Shown here piece after piece: positions 1 to 8,900 of a stretch of 23,956 bases of DNA. The translations under genes and the position numbers were made by a program. The notes beneath the pieces are model-generated. The model had not been told where the DNA came from. It made no database searches and worked only from the letters and a program-made list of their open reading frames with translations. Position 1 is the stretch's first letter; each line of letters begins with the position of its first letter. Location of the stretch: the NCBI GenBank assembly GCA_964560325.1, contig CAZLLV010000114.1, positions 1 to 23,956 on the forward strand. Reading direction: 5' to 3'. The stretch comes from CAZLLV01 sp964560325. GTDB taxonomy: Bacteria > Acidobacteriota > Thermoanaerobaculia > Multivoradales > DATKCC01.

Positions 1-1789
1 GGCGGAAGGTGTGGAGCACGTCGCGCAGCTCGTAGGTGACGCGGGTGATCTCGCCCGGCTCGAACGGCTTCGGCTCTTCGTAGCTCTCCCGGAAGCGGCC
101 GCGGAAGACTTCGGCGCGGACCAGGCGCTGCGTTCCGCGCAGGTCGGTCTCCGGCGCCTCCGGCCGCTCCTCGACGAAGCGGGGCTCGTCGACCGGGTAC
201 TCGTCGATCACCTTGACGATCCAGTCGGCGTCGCGGCCGGTGGTCGAGACCCAGAGGTCGGCGCTCAGCGGGCCGGCGATCGTCAGGTCCTCCGCGAGCG
301 GCTCGGAGCGGTAGACCAGCACGTCCGGCCGCCGGGCGGCGAAGCGCTGGTCCTCGGTCATGTAGTCGCGCGCCCAGCGGGTAGTCAGCTCGGTCGTGTA
401 CGGCACCGGCTTCGCGGGATCGGAGACGTAGGCGTCGAACGCCTCCGCCGCCTGCCCGGAAGCGGCGGGCGGCTCGAACGACACCCCACCCGCGGAGGGG
501 CCCCCTTCGCGCAGGTAGAGGCTCGCCTCGCGCAGCCCCTCCGGCGGCCAAGCGTCGAAGCGCCGCCAGCGGTTGGCGCCGGTCTCGAAGACGGTCGCCT
601 CGGCGACGTGGAGCGCGCCCTGGCCCTTCAGGTGGTGGCGGAAAAAGGGCAGCTCCACCTGGCGCCGGTAGTACTCGGAGGTCGGGAAGCCGAAGTCGGC
701 GCCACCGAGCTCTTCGCCGTCCGAGCGCTGCCAGCCGCCGTGCGGCCAGGGACCCATCACCAGCGCATTGAAGATCTCCGGGTTCTGGCGCTCGATCGCG
801 CGGTAGGTGGCGAGCGGGCCGTAGAGGTCTTCGGTGTCGTACCAGCCGCCCACCACCAGCACGGCGGCGCCGATGTCGTCCAGGTGCGGCAGGAGGTTTC
901 GGCTCTGCCAGTACTCGTCGTAGTTCGGGTGCGCGGCGATGTCGTTCCAGAACTCGACCTCGCCGTGCAGGAAGCGCTCGTTCACGTTCGAGAGCGGCCC
1001 CAGGTCGAGGAAGAAGGCGTAGCCGTCCGGGGTGCCGTGGTCGAAGCGCTTTGCGTCCTCGGCCGTCGGCTCGGGCCGCGGCTGGCCGAAGGAGGAGAAG
1101 AAGTTGAACGCCATCGGCAGGATGAAGGCGCCGTGGCGGTGGAAGTCGTCGAAGAACCAGTCGGCGATCGGCGCCTGCGGCGAGACGGCGACCAGCGCCG
1201 GATGGGAGTCGATGGCGCCGGCCGACGCGTAGAAGCCGGGGTAGGAGATCCCCCAGAGGCCGACCTTGCCGTTGTTGCCGGGGACGTTCTCGACCAGCCA
1301 GTCGATCGTGTCCCAGGCGTCGGTCGATTCGTCGATGCCCTCCTCCACGCCCGCCGGCACCTTGTCCGGAAGCTGGGGCCGCAAGTTCACGAACTCGCCT
1401 TCCGACATGTACTTGCCGCGCACGTCCTGGTACACGAAGACGTAGCCGTCGTAGACGTACTCCTCCGCCGGCCCGAGCGTGTCCTTGTAGTGCTCGGCCC
1501 CGTACGGTCCCACGTCGTACGGCGTGCGCTGGAGGAGGATCGGGTAGGTCTGGCCGCCGACGCCGGCGTCGTTCGGCGAGTAGATCGCCGTGAAGAGCCG
1601 CACGCCGTCGCGCATCGGGACCATCACTTCGCGCTTCGTGTAGTGGGCGCGGATGTAGGCCGCGAGCTCCGACTCCGGATCGGCCTCCTGCGCCCCGAGC
1701 GTCGCGGCGAGACCGGGCGGCGGCAGGTGGAACAGGGCGGCGAGGAGGGCGAAGGTGGCGATGCGAAACGCTTGCGTTCGGGCTCTCAT
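1..1789 (-). CDS. CocE/NonD-family (S15-type) secreted serine hydrolase, C-terminus cut by window edge
   Basis: About 596 residues are visible and no stop is reached before base 1. Residues 1-32 look like a Sec signal peptide: Arg-rich start, an Ala/Leu core from about 10 to 20, and an Ala-rich end. The mature part follows the X-Pro dipeptidyl-peptidase/CocE plan: an alpha/beta-hydrolase core with the nucleophile motif GLWGISYPG (Ser182), Asp318 in VVGGWYDTED and His350 in GPWPHGGW. From about residue 430 the C-terminal beta-sandwich begins (LTIAGPLSADLWVSTT). These motifs and their spacing match the family, which cleaves acyl esters or N-terminal X-Pro peptides; the actual substrate cannot be told. 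The ATG at 1789 is chosen because it opens the signal peptide; the ribosome site before it is weak (GGTGG). The gene is divergent from the toxin-antitoxin pair, 70 bases away. Family call is firm, specificity unknown. Confidence 0.93.
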   Translation of the reverse strand, partial: MRARTQAFRIATFALLAALFHLPPPGLAATLGAQEADPESELAAYIRAHYTKREVMVPMRDGVRLFTAIYSPNDAGVGGQTYPILLQRTPYDVGPYGAEHYKDTLGPAEEYVYDGYVFVYQDVRGKYMSEGEFVNLRPQLPDKVPAGVEEGIDESTDAWDTIDWLVENVPGNNGKVGLWGISYPGFYASAGAIDSHPALVAVSPQAPIADWFFDDFHRHGAFILPMAFNFFSSFGQPRPEPTAEDAKRFDHGTPDGYAFFLDLGPLSNVNERFLHGEVEFWNDIAAHPNYDEYWQSRNLLPHLDDIGAAVLVVGGWYDTEDLYGPLATYRAIERQNPEIFNALVMGPWPHGGWQRSDGEELGGADFGFPTSEYYRRQVELPFFRHHLKGQGALHVAEATVFETGANRWRRFDAWPPEGLREASLYLREGGPSAGGVSFEPPAASGQAAEAFDAYVSDPAKPVPYTTELTTRWARDYMTEDQRFAARRPDVLVYRSEPLAEDLTIAGPLSADLWVSTTGRDADWIVKVIDEYPVDEPRFVEERPEAPETDLRGTQRLVRAEVFRGRFRESYEEPKPFEPGEITRVTYELRDVLHTFR

Positions 1790-1821
1790 GACCACCAAGA
1801 TTACCCTGTAGCCCCCGACGG

Positions 1822-1847
1822 ATCATCGCGTGCTATCATCGCTATCA
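1822..1847 (+). repeat. Short direct repeats at the toxin-antitoxin promoter (possible operator)
   Basis: ATCATCGC occurs at 1822-1829 and 1835-1842, and GCTATCA occurs at 1832-1838 and 1841-1847. Ribbon-helix-helix antitoxins of the FitA/VapB class normally repress their own promoter by binding short repeated or palindromic sites, so this overlap with the -10 is where an operator would be expected. That these repeats are bound is inference. Confidence 0.3.
1831..1839 (+). promoter_or_regulatory. Possible extended -10 element for the toxin-antitoxin operon
   Basis: The string TGCTATCAT reads as an extended -10 box (TG-N-TATCAT, five of six matches to TATAAT). It would start transcription about 15 bases before the antitoxin GTG. 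No convincing -35 is seen 16-18 bases upstream, which an extended -10 can tolerate. Prediction only. Confidence 0.33.
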
Positions 1848-1859
1848 ACGGAGGGGAGA

Positions 1860-2093
1860 GTGGCCCAGCTCATCGTGCGCAATCTGGAAGACGACGTGGT
1901 GCAGGCCCTGAAAGAGCGGGCCGGGCGACACGGCCGTTCTACCGAGGCCGAGCACCGGGAGATCCTTCGCCTGGCGCTGGCGCCGAAGCCGGCCATCGAT
2001 CCGAAGGCGGTCCTCTTCGAAATGCCCGATGTGGGTGAGGACACCGACTTCGAGCGGGCCCGCGACCTGCCCCGGCCCTTCGAGCTCGACTGA
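1860..2093 (+). CDS. FitA/VapB-like ribbon-helix-helix antitoxin
   Basis: A 77-residue protein starting at GTG 1860, directly after a strong ribosome-binding site (GGAGGGGAGA, 1850-1859). An upstream in-frame ATG at 1830 would add ten residues but lies inside the likely promoter. The N-terminus (AQLIVRNLEDDVVQAL, then KERAGRHGRSTEAEHREILR) is the typical FitA-type ribbon-helix-helix fold: a short DNA-binding strand followed by two helices. The C-terminal tail after about residue 50 is acidic and proline-rich, as expected for the part that wraps and inhibits the toxin. A VapC-type toxin gene follows after 28 bases. The role, neutralising the toxin and repressing the operon, is known for the family and inferred here. 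Confidence 0.9.
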   Translation: MAQLIVRNLEDDVVQALKERAGRHGRSTEAEHREILRLALAPKPAIDPKAVLFEMPDVGEDTDFERARDLPRPFELD

Positions 2094-2121
2094 GAGTCTG
2101 AGGCCGGGCTCCGCTCCCGAG

Positions 2122-2535
2122 ATGCGCTATCTCCTCGACACGAACATCCTCTCGGAGCTGCGCAAGGGCGCGCGGGCCGACCCGGGAGTCCGGCGCTGGA
2201 TCGCCGAGGTGGCGAGCGAGGATCTGGCGATCTCGGTGTTGGTGCTGGGTGAGATCCGCCTCGGAATCCTCCGGCTTCACCGCCGAGACCCTGACGGCGC
2301 CGGCCACCTCGCCACCTGGCTCGCTCGCCTCGCCGCGGCCTACCGGGACCGCACCCTGGCCATCGATCGCGCCGTCGTGGAAGCCTGGGCCGGACTGAAC
2401 GCCGGGCGTTCCCTCCCGGTCGTCGATAGCCTCCAGGCGGCCACCGCCGTCTCCCACGGCCTCACGCTCGTGACCCACAACGTGAAAGACCTGCGCGGAG
2501 TCGCCGCGGTGCTCTTGAACCCGTTCTCGGGATGA
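2122..2535 (+). CDS. VapC/FitB-type PIN-domain toxin ribonuclease
   Basis: A 137-residue single PIN domain. The acidic metal-binding residues are all visible: Asp6 in YLLDTNIL, Glu44 in VLGEIRLG, Asp102 in VVDSLQAATA and Asp123 in THNVKDLRG. The protein ends in the usual LNPF motif. An intact active site implies a functional Mg-dependent endoribonuclease; VapC family members commonly cut tRNA or rRNA, but the target here is unknown. The start is set at ATG 2122 because the PIN fold begins at once; the frame is open upstream only by chance overlap with the antitoxin. The ribosome site is poor, which fits translation coupled to the antitoxin and lower toxin output. Length is normal for the family. 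Confidence 0.92.
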   Translation: MRYLLDTNILSELRKGARADPGVRRWIAEVASEDLAISVLVLGEIRLGILRLHRRDPDGAGHLATWLARLAAAYRDRTLAIDRAVVEAWAGLNAGRSLPVVDSLQAATAVSHGLTLVTHNVKDLRGVAAVLLNPFSG

Positions 2536-2593
2536 GAGGACCCGCGGGGTACGATGGCCGGACCGGAGACCTACCACCCAGGGAGGCGGAACC

Positions 2594-3010
2594 ATGGCCG
2601 GTACGGTGACCCATCTCGATCCGGACGGGCTCTACGCGAGCCCGCTCTTCACCCAGGTGGTGGTGACCACCGGCGGCGGCGGTCTGAAGACGATCCGCGT
2701 CGCCGGGCAGGCCCCGATCGACGCCGAGGGGCAGGTGGTCGGCAAGGGGGACCTCGCGGCGCAGGCGGAGCGGGTCTTCGCCAACGTCGAGATCGCCGTC
2801 GAAGCGGCCGGCGCGGTGATCACCGACGTGATCGACTGGACCTTCTACCTCGTCGACGGCCAGCCGATCGGCCCCGTGGTCGAGGCCTACCAGCGCCTCT
2901 GGGCCGGCCGCCCGAACCCGCCGATGATCACCACCCTCTACGTCTCCTCTCTCGCCCACCCCGACTACCTCTTCGAAGCGGTGACGCTGGCGGTGGTGGC
3001 GGAGGGGTGA
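2594..3010 (+). CDS. RidA/YjgF/YER057c-family protein lacking the usual active-site Arg
   Basis: A 138-residue protein with one RidA domain over its whole length (VAGQAPIDAEGQVVGKGDLAAQAERVF core split into typical strands, then DVIDWTFYLVD and the C-terminal FEAVTLAV strand). ATG 2594 follows GGGAGGCGG. In classical RidA imine deaminases, a PAR(S/T) motif near residue 105 supplies the arginine that binds the substrate carboxylate. Here the aligned segment reads PPMITTLYV, with Ile112 at the Arg position. The conserved Glu in the last strand is kept. The protein may therefore belong to one of the Rid subgroups without deaminase activity, or act on an uncharged ligand. It lies 58 bases after the toxin gene, with a weak TACGAT at 2550-2555 as a possible own promoter. 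It converges on the next gene with a gap of only four bases. Confidence 0.88.
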   Translation: MAGTVTHLDPDGLYASPLFTQVVVTTGGGGLKTIRVAGQAPIDAEGQVVGKGDLAAQAERVFANVEIAVEAAGAVITDVIDWTFYLVDGQPIGPVVEAYQRLWAGRPNPPMITTLYVSSLAHPDYLFEAVTLAVVAEG

Positions 3011-3014
3011 CGCC

Positions 3015-4064
3015 TCACGCCCGCCCGAGGAGGGCGACGGCGGCGGTGCCGAGGAGGGCTGCGAGCAGGAGGAGGGCGAGGGCGTCGAGGGTGGGGACGG
3101 CGAGGGGGCCTATGGCCTGGAAGACGGTGGGGCCGCCGGTGACGGGGTCTTCGCTGAAGGCGAGGCCGTCGTTGGTGGCGCCGGCGGCGAGCGTGTCGGT
3201 CGAGGCGTCGAGCACCAGGGCGAAGAGGAGCCGGCCCTGGTTCGACACCGCGCGGCCGGCGGCGCTCGGACGGATCGTCCCCTCGATCACGAGGGTGAGG
3301 GTGCCGAACGCCGGGATCACGCCGTCCCATTCGACGCGGTTCGCGGCCGGATCGAGCGATGCGCTGCCGGTCGACGCCGTGACGCCGGTGGCGACGATCT
3401 CGGGCGGCAGGTCGTCCTCGAGCTCCGGGCCCGGGTTGTCGAGCTGCGGAAACTCGGTCTGGTTGATGGCGGTGATGACGTAGACCACCGGCTCGCCCGG
3501 CCGGAAGGTGCCCGAGACCTCCTTCGTCACCTCGAAGGGGCGGAGGATCGGATCGGCGTCGCTCGCCTGGTTGTCGCCGAGATCGGGATCGGGGAAACCG
3601 GCCGGCGGTGCGATCGACGCGTGCTGCACGATCTCTCCGGTCGCCTCGGGCGCGAGAGTCCCCCGGATCGTCAGCACCAGAGACGAGCCGGCCGGCAGGT
3701 CGACGAACTGGTCGACGGCCCCGGTACCGGCGGCGATCGAGCCGCCCGGGCCCGTCTCGGAGACGCAGCGCGCCCCGCCCGAGCCGGTGCAGCGCCACGT
3801 CGGGCTTTCGAGCGCCACCGGCGGCACGGCGCGCAACCTCGCTCCCGTCGCGGGCCCCGGTCCGTGGTTGCCGGCGACCGCGACGAAGATCACCTTCCGG
3901 CTCGGGAGCGCCCGGACGGCTCCCTCCTCGAAGGCCAGGAACAGCCCGCTCTCCCCGCCCGGGTCGAGCGGCGCCTGGCGCTCCGCACGGACCGATGGCG
4001 GGAGCACGGCGAGCCAAGCGAGGGCGAGGATGGGTACGAGCTGTGACGGTCGGATCGAGTGCAT
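3015..4064 (-). CDS. Envelope protein with DUF11-like repeats and VPTL (IPTL-CTERM-type) sorting signal
   Basis: A 349-residue exported protein. Residues 1-27 form a signal peptide ending at VRA. Two Ig-like segments of the kind found in DUF11 proteins follow: one around residues 60-150 (GPGPATGARL, then LTIRGTLAPEATG and IVQHASI) and one around 180-290 (EVTKEVSG, VVYVITAINQ, LTLVIEGTIRPSAAG). Residues 323-349 are a C-terminal sorting signal: VPTLDAL, a Leu/Ala membrane helix and a final Gly-Arg-Ala. This resembles IPTL-CTERM domains, which in other bacteria are processed by exosortase-like enzymes; no such enzyme is in this window. ATG 4064 is preceded by GGAGG. The gene starts 46 bases after the O-antigen-ligase-like gene, same strand, so it is probably co-transcribed. 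Exact role unknown; surface anchoring is inferred. Confidence 0.82.
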   Translation of the reverse strand: MHSIRPSQLVPILALAWLAVLPPSVRAERQAPLDPGGESGLFLAFEEGAVRALPSRKVIFVAVAGNHGPGPATGARLRAVPPVALESPTWRCTGSGGARCVSETGPGGSIAAGTGAVDQFVDLPAGSSLVLTIRGTLAPEATGEIVQHASIAPPAGFPDPDLGDNQASDADPILRPFEVTKEVSGTFRPGEPVVYVITAINQTEFPQLDNPGPELEDDLPPEIVATGVTASTGSASLDPAANRVEWDGVIPAFGTLTLVIEGTIRPSAAGRAVSNQGRLLFALVLDASTDTLAAGATNDGLAFSEDPVTGGPTVFQAIGPLAVPTLDALALLLLAALLGTAAVALLGRA

Positions 4065-4110
4065 GCGGGGCGAGCCTCCGCCTGCTGATGACCTGAGAGT
4101 CCGATTCCTT

Positions 4111-5964
4111 TCAGTCTTGGAGAAACGGCGGGTACTCCGAGTCGAACCCGCCGGTCGCCTCGTGCAGAACGTGATCGTGGAGCGCGGCGCAACGGGCCGC
4201 CCGCTCGGGCGCCGCTTCACGCAAGATCTCGGCGCAGAGGCGGAAGGCGGGTGGGTGGAACGGGTGGAGCTCGAGCGCCCGGCGGAGCGCCGCCATCGCC
4301 GGCTCGGTCTCGCCCCGGAGCGCCGCCGTCTCGGCGAGGACCAGGTGCGCCCGGTAGAAGGTCTTGCCGTCGCCCCATGGCCGCCCGCCGGTGAGCGGCG
4401 CCGCCAGAAACCGCTCGCCGACCCGCTCCCGGCGCGCCAGCGCCTCTTCCGCCGCCGCGCCCGAGATCGCAAAGGCGGGAGCCGTCCGGTGGGCGACCTC
4501 CAGCCGCGCCGCGGCGACGCTCCGGCGGCCGAGCTCGGCGTACAAGAGCATCGACCCGAACGCGGTCATCGCGACCAGCACGACCAGAGCAGCCACGACC
4601 GCGGCGCCCGGGCGCCGCTCCCTCTCGCCGGCCCCTCCCGCGGTCGAGCGTGACGCCCCGGAGGAGACGGCCAGAAAGCCGACCAGCACGAGCTGAGCTT
4701 TCGAGTACGGCAGCTCGATCACGTAGTCGCCGAGCATCGCCAGCACGAAGAAGAGAACCTGCGCGGCGAGAAGCAGGTCCCACGGCTCGCCCCGCCGCCG
4801 GAAGCGTCGAATCGGCGCCATCAGAGCCGCGCCCAGCAACGCCCACCAGAGCGCGAGACCCGGCCACCCGAGCTCGCCCAGGAGCTGCGCGTGGTCGCCG
4901 TGCGCGCGGCGGACCTGGAACCGCTCGTCGAAGGCGCGGTATCGGTCGTGCCGGCGGTAGACCGGATACCAGGTCTGCCAATCGCCGAGACCCACCCCGA
5001 GCGGCCGGTCCTCGACCATCGCCAGCGTGTTCCGGAGATAGACGCCGCGATCGGTCTCGAGGAGCGTCGCCGGCCGGAGCAGGTGCGGCGCGAGCGAACC
5101 GAAGCGGTCGCGGAGCGTCGGGCTCGCCGCCACCACGATACCGACGGCGACGATCCCCAGGAGCGCCACGGCGACCGCCCGGCCGGCTCCCACCGCCCGG
5201 CGCTTGCGGGCGAGGTGGAGACCGAGGGCGCCGAGACCCGCACCCACCGTCGCCACCACCGCCGTGCGGCTCTGGAGGGTGGCGAGGTAGAGGACCGCCG
5301 CGGCGAAGTACGAGGCGGCGAGCCAGCGGATCGCGGTCCGGTGCCGCGACCGGAGCGCTTCCCACGCGACTCCGGCCAGGAGGAAGAGCTGGCCGCCGAG
5401 CGCCAGCGCCATCGGGTTCTTGTAGCCCATCAGCGACGGGTGGCGCACGCCGTAGCCCGGGTCGATCGGCACGACGAAGGGGAAGAGCCCGGCGAGCTGG
5501 AGGTAGCCGACCGCGACCAGCGGCACGAGCGCCAGCACCAGCCCCCGCCGGACCGATCGCGCCACGCGCTCGTCCCGCGCCGCCCACCCGTCGAGGAGCA
5601 CCGCCATGACGAACAGGAGCAGGTACTGCCCCCACTCGTAGAGATGGTTCTCCGGCACCCGCACCCAGGCGCGACCGGCGCCCGCCCAGAGCAGGAAGGC
5701 GAGAAAGAGAGCGTAGAAGGGCTTGCGCAGCGTCGCGCGCAGGTCGGCGGCGGTGAGCCGCGGCCCGGCCGCCAGGAACGCCAGGACGAAACCCCAGCCG
5801 AGCAGACCGAGCGCGGCGAGCTTCGGCTCGCGGTAGAGGGTGAAGGCGACGCCGCCTTCGGTGCCGCGCCAGACGACCAGGGGCGGCACGAGGAGGAAGG
5901 CGCCGAGGAGCGTGCCGAGGAGCCCCCGGCGGAGCCGGCTCAGCTCGGGCTCGGTGCGCTCCAT
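4111..5964 (-). CDS. O-antigen ligase/polymerase-like (Wzy_C) membrane protein with helical C-terminal domain
   Basis: A 617-residue polytopic membrane protein with about 11-12 hydrophobic segments between residues 13 and 480. The Wzy_C/O-antigen-ligase signature is in the middle: TLQSRTAVVATVGAG near 230, then a periplasmic loop with LGVGLGDWQTWYPVYR and HGDHAQLLGELGWPGL around 325-370. In WaaL/Wzy-type enzymes this loop carries the Arg/His residues that handle the lipid-linked glycan. After the last helix, residues 490-617 form a soluble helical, TPR-like tail (RAHLVLAETAALRGETEPAM, then ALRRALELHPFHPPAFRLC), as in many ligase-family proteins that also contain TPRs. It begins 15 bases after the stop of the secreted fusion gene, so the two are likely co-transcribed. 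It probably joins or polymerises surface polysaccharide, or acts on a glycoprotein; which one cannot be decided. Confidence 0.85.
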   Translation of the reverse strand: MERTEPELSRLRRGLLGTLLGAFLLVPPLVVWRGTEGGVAFTLYREPKLAALGLLGWGFVLAFLAAGPRLTAADLRATLRKPFYALFLAFLLWAGAGRAWVRVPENHLYEWGQYLLLFVMAVLLDGWAARDERVARSVRRGLVLALVPLVAVGYLQLAGLFPFVVPIDPGYGVRHPSLMGYKNPMALALGGQLFLLAGVAWEALRSRHRTAIRWLAASYFAAAVLYLATLQSRTAVVATVGAGLGALGLHLARKRRAVGAGRAVAVALLGIVAVGIVVAASPTLRDRFGSLAPHLLRPATLLETDRGVYLRNTLAMVEDRPLGVGLGDWQTWYPVYRRHDRYRAFDERFQVRRAHGDHAQLLGELGWPGLALWWALLGAALMAPIRRFRRRGEPWDLLLAAQVLFFVLAMLGDYVIELPYSKAQLVLVGFLAVSSGASRSTAGGAGERERRPGAAVVAALVVLVAMTAFGSMLLYAELGRRSVAAARLEVAHRTAPAFAISGAAAEEALARRERVGERFLAAPLTGGRPWGDGKTFYRAHLVLAETAALRGETEPAMAALRRALELHPFHPPAFRLCAEILREAAPERAARCAALHDHVLHEATGGFDSEYPPFLQD

Positions 5965-5979
5965 CGGCCGCCCCCGCCC

Positions 5980-8900
5980 TTACGGCACCGGCGGGAAGAG
6001 GCTCCGGTCGAGGCCGGGGACGATCCGGAGGGCGTTGGCGTAGTAGATCTTCTTCAGCACCTCGTCCGGCAGGTCGAGGCCGTACATCTTCCAGAAGGCG
6101 TGGCGGCGGCGGTAGTAGTCGAAGTACTCGTCGCCGGTCTCGAGCACGCGGAAGTAGACCGGGTACTCCTCCGGGTTCCAGGAGTCTTTGCCGAAGAGCA
6201 CGCGGTCCTGGTAGCGGACCAGGAACTCGCGCGCTGCGCGCGGCTGGCGGCCGAGCTCGGCGAGCACGGCGCCGATCTCGGTGTAGACGTTCGGCAGCTC
6301 GTCGAGGAGCGCGCCGAGGCGGGCGAGGTCGTTGCCCATCCAGCCGAGGTGGGCGTTGATGAAGATCGTCTCCGGGTGATTGTGGAAGAGGCGGTGCTGC
6401 TCGGCGAGGATCTCCTCGAAGCCAGGATTCTCCCCATCGCCCTGGTAGCGGCCGGCGCGCTCCATCAGCTCGAGCAGGCGCTCGTTCTCCGGCGTACGCT
6501 CCTGCCAGAACGCCGCCGGGTCGGCCGAGTGGATGAGCACCGGGATGCCGAGCTCGCCGCACTTCGCCCAGACCGGATCGAGGCGCGGGTCGTCGATCGC
6601 GATCCGCTCGCCGGCCGCGTCGACCGAGCCCATCCCCAGGCTCTTGTAGATCTTCAGGCCCCGCGCCCCGGCCGCCACGTCGGCCTCGAGCTGGGCCACC
6701 GCCGCCTCCGCCCAGCCCGGCGTGCCGAGCTCCGAGGTGTCGAGGTTGGTGAAGGCGACCACCCGGCCCGGCGCGTGCTCCCCGGCCGCCTCGATGCCGG
6801 CGCGCACCGTCTCGGTGCCGCCGAAGCCGAAGCCGGTGGTGCCGTCCGGCCGCGCGATAAGCCGGAAGCCGCGGCCGGAGGGGTTGACCAACACCGCCCG
6901 GTTCATCCCGTCCATCGCCGCGAGGAGCTCGTTCCACTCCGCTTCGGTGAAGTCGGCCATCTGCCGCTGGTGGTTGTGGACGTCGACGAACGGGTACTTC
7001 GCCCGCGACGTCGGGTGCTCCTCGACCACCAGCGTCGACGGCGGGTCGTACTCGTAGAACCAGGGCACCACCAGCCCGGGCGGCACCTCCAGATCCTCGC
7101 GCACCGGCCGGGCGTACGGCAGCTCCTCGCACGCACGGCGCTCGTAGGCCGCGAGGTCGTCCTCGACGATCCGCGCGAGCTCCGCCTCCAGCGCCACCAG
7201 CGTCGCGCGGTGCTCGGCCGCGACCTCGCGCATCCCCTGAGTCGGCGCCCCCTCCCCCTCGACCGCGAAGCTGTAGAGCGGCGAGAGCTGGGAGTAGAGC
7301 TGCGCCCCGCCGTCGCGGCCGGAGAGGATGTCGTAGGTCACCTCCGCCTCCCGGTTGTGGAGGCGGGCTTCGAGGCCGTCGAGCTTCTCGACGATCGCCG
7401 CCGCCATCCCGGCGAGATCGCCGCCCTCTTCGTCGACCAGACCGACGCGGCGCGCGAGCCGCGTCCGGAGCTCGCGGACCGTCCCGATCGCCGCGATCGT
7501 GCGCCGGAGGTCGTCGCGCAGGGCGAGCGCGAAGTCGAGCTGCTCCTCGAGCGCCTCGGCCGGCACGTCGGAGCGCGGGTCGGGCAGCACGGTCGCCGTC
7601 GTCTCCGCCGTCTCGCCGCCGGCCGTCAACCGGAGCGTGTACTCCCCCGGTAGCGCGGGAGCGCCGCGCGTCGGGTGACCCCAATCGACGAGCGCGCCCT
7701 CGGCGAAGCCGGCGCCCTCCCAGGCCAGATCCCAGGCCTCCCGGTTGTAGCCGGCGTCGGCCGACAGCTCGGCCTCGATCTCGAAGCCGGGCGGAAAGTC
7801 GGGGTGCTCGGGGCCGATCTCCCACGGCTCGGGGCTACTGGTGAGCGTGCGCACCGTGCGGCCGGCGGCGTCGATCACCTCCAGCACGATCTCGTCCTCT
7901 TCATCCTCGACCGCCGCCTCGGGCAGCCAGTAGGTGACGAGGAGGCCGCGCGGCGGGTTGGCGCCGGCGCCGTCGTCGCTCCCGACGAGGTCGCGCTCGT
8001 GCCAGCGGAGCGCCGGCGGCGGCGGGAAGAGCCGGAGACCCTCGGGCGCCGCGGCGGCCGCCTCGCGCACCGGGGTCAGGTCGTCGAGCACCCAGAGCGA
8101 GCGCCCCTGCGTTCCGAGCACCAGGTCCGCCCCCTCCTCGTTCACGTGCACCAGCAGGTCGGCGACCGGCACCGGCGGCAGGTCGAGCTGGAGCGAGCGC
8201 CAGGAGGCGCCGCCGTCGGGCGAGAAGCGCACGCCGCGGTCGGTGCCGAGGTAGAGGAGCCCCGGTACCTCCGGGTCCTCTCGCACCGCCCGCAGGTGGA
8301 CGTCGTCCGGCAGGCCGGCCGTGAGCGAGCGCCAGGTGGCGCCGAGGTCGTCCGTCCGCCAGAGGTAGGGGCGCGGATCGTCGAGCCGGTGGGCGTCGGC
8401 GACCAGCCAGGCGGTGCCGGCGCGGTGCGGGGAGGGCTCGATCGCCGCCACCGTCGCCCACTCGGGCAGGCCGGGCAGGTTCGCCGTCACCTCGGTCCAG
8501 GTGGCGCCGCCGTCGCGGGTGAGGTGCACCCGGCCGTCGTCGGTGCCGGCCCAGAGGAGCCCCGCCTCGATCGGCGACTCGGCGACGGCGAAGATCGTGC
8601 CGTAGGTCTCGACCCCGGTCACGTCGCCGGTGATCGGCCCGCCCGGCCACCCCTGCTTCGACTCGTCGTCGCGCGTCAGGTCGGGGCTCACCGCCCGCCA
8701 GCCCTGCCCGCCGTCGCTGGTGCGGAAGAGGACGTTCGCGGCGTGGTACACGACACTCGAGTCGTGCGGCGAGACGACGATCGGCGCCGTCCACTGGAAG
8801 CGGTGCTCGAGGTCGCCCGCCGGGTGGCCGGAGCCGTTCCACGGGTAGATCGAGACGTTGCGCGAGCGGCCGGTCTTGCGGTCGTGGCGGGTGATCACGC

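Larger units (their letters stand above)
1790..1859. other. Divergent intergenic region between hydrolase and toxin-antitoxin genes
   Basis: These 70 bases separate two divergent start codons and must carry signals for at least one of them. Seen directly: an extended -10-like TGCTATCAT on the plus strand, overlapping direct repeats, and on the minus strand a good -35-like TTGATA (1843-1848) followed after a short 15-base spacer by GATGAT. The AT content is clearly higher than in the flanking coding sequence. The minus-strand promoter is a weak guess. Confidence 0.4.

Noticed and set aside
11..2038. Plus-strand open frame of 675 codons
   Set aside because: It lies opposite the CocE-type hydrolase gene and partly across the antitoxin. 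Its translation is low-complexity Arg/Val/Gly-rich with no domain, typical of antisense frames in GC-rich DNA.
4217..7825. Minus-strand open frame of 1202 codons
   Set aside because: It covers the ligase-like gene and the 3' half of the secreted fusion in another frame and gives Arg/Gly/Ala-rich sequence. The real genes have clear domains in their own frames.
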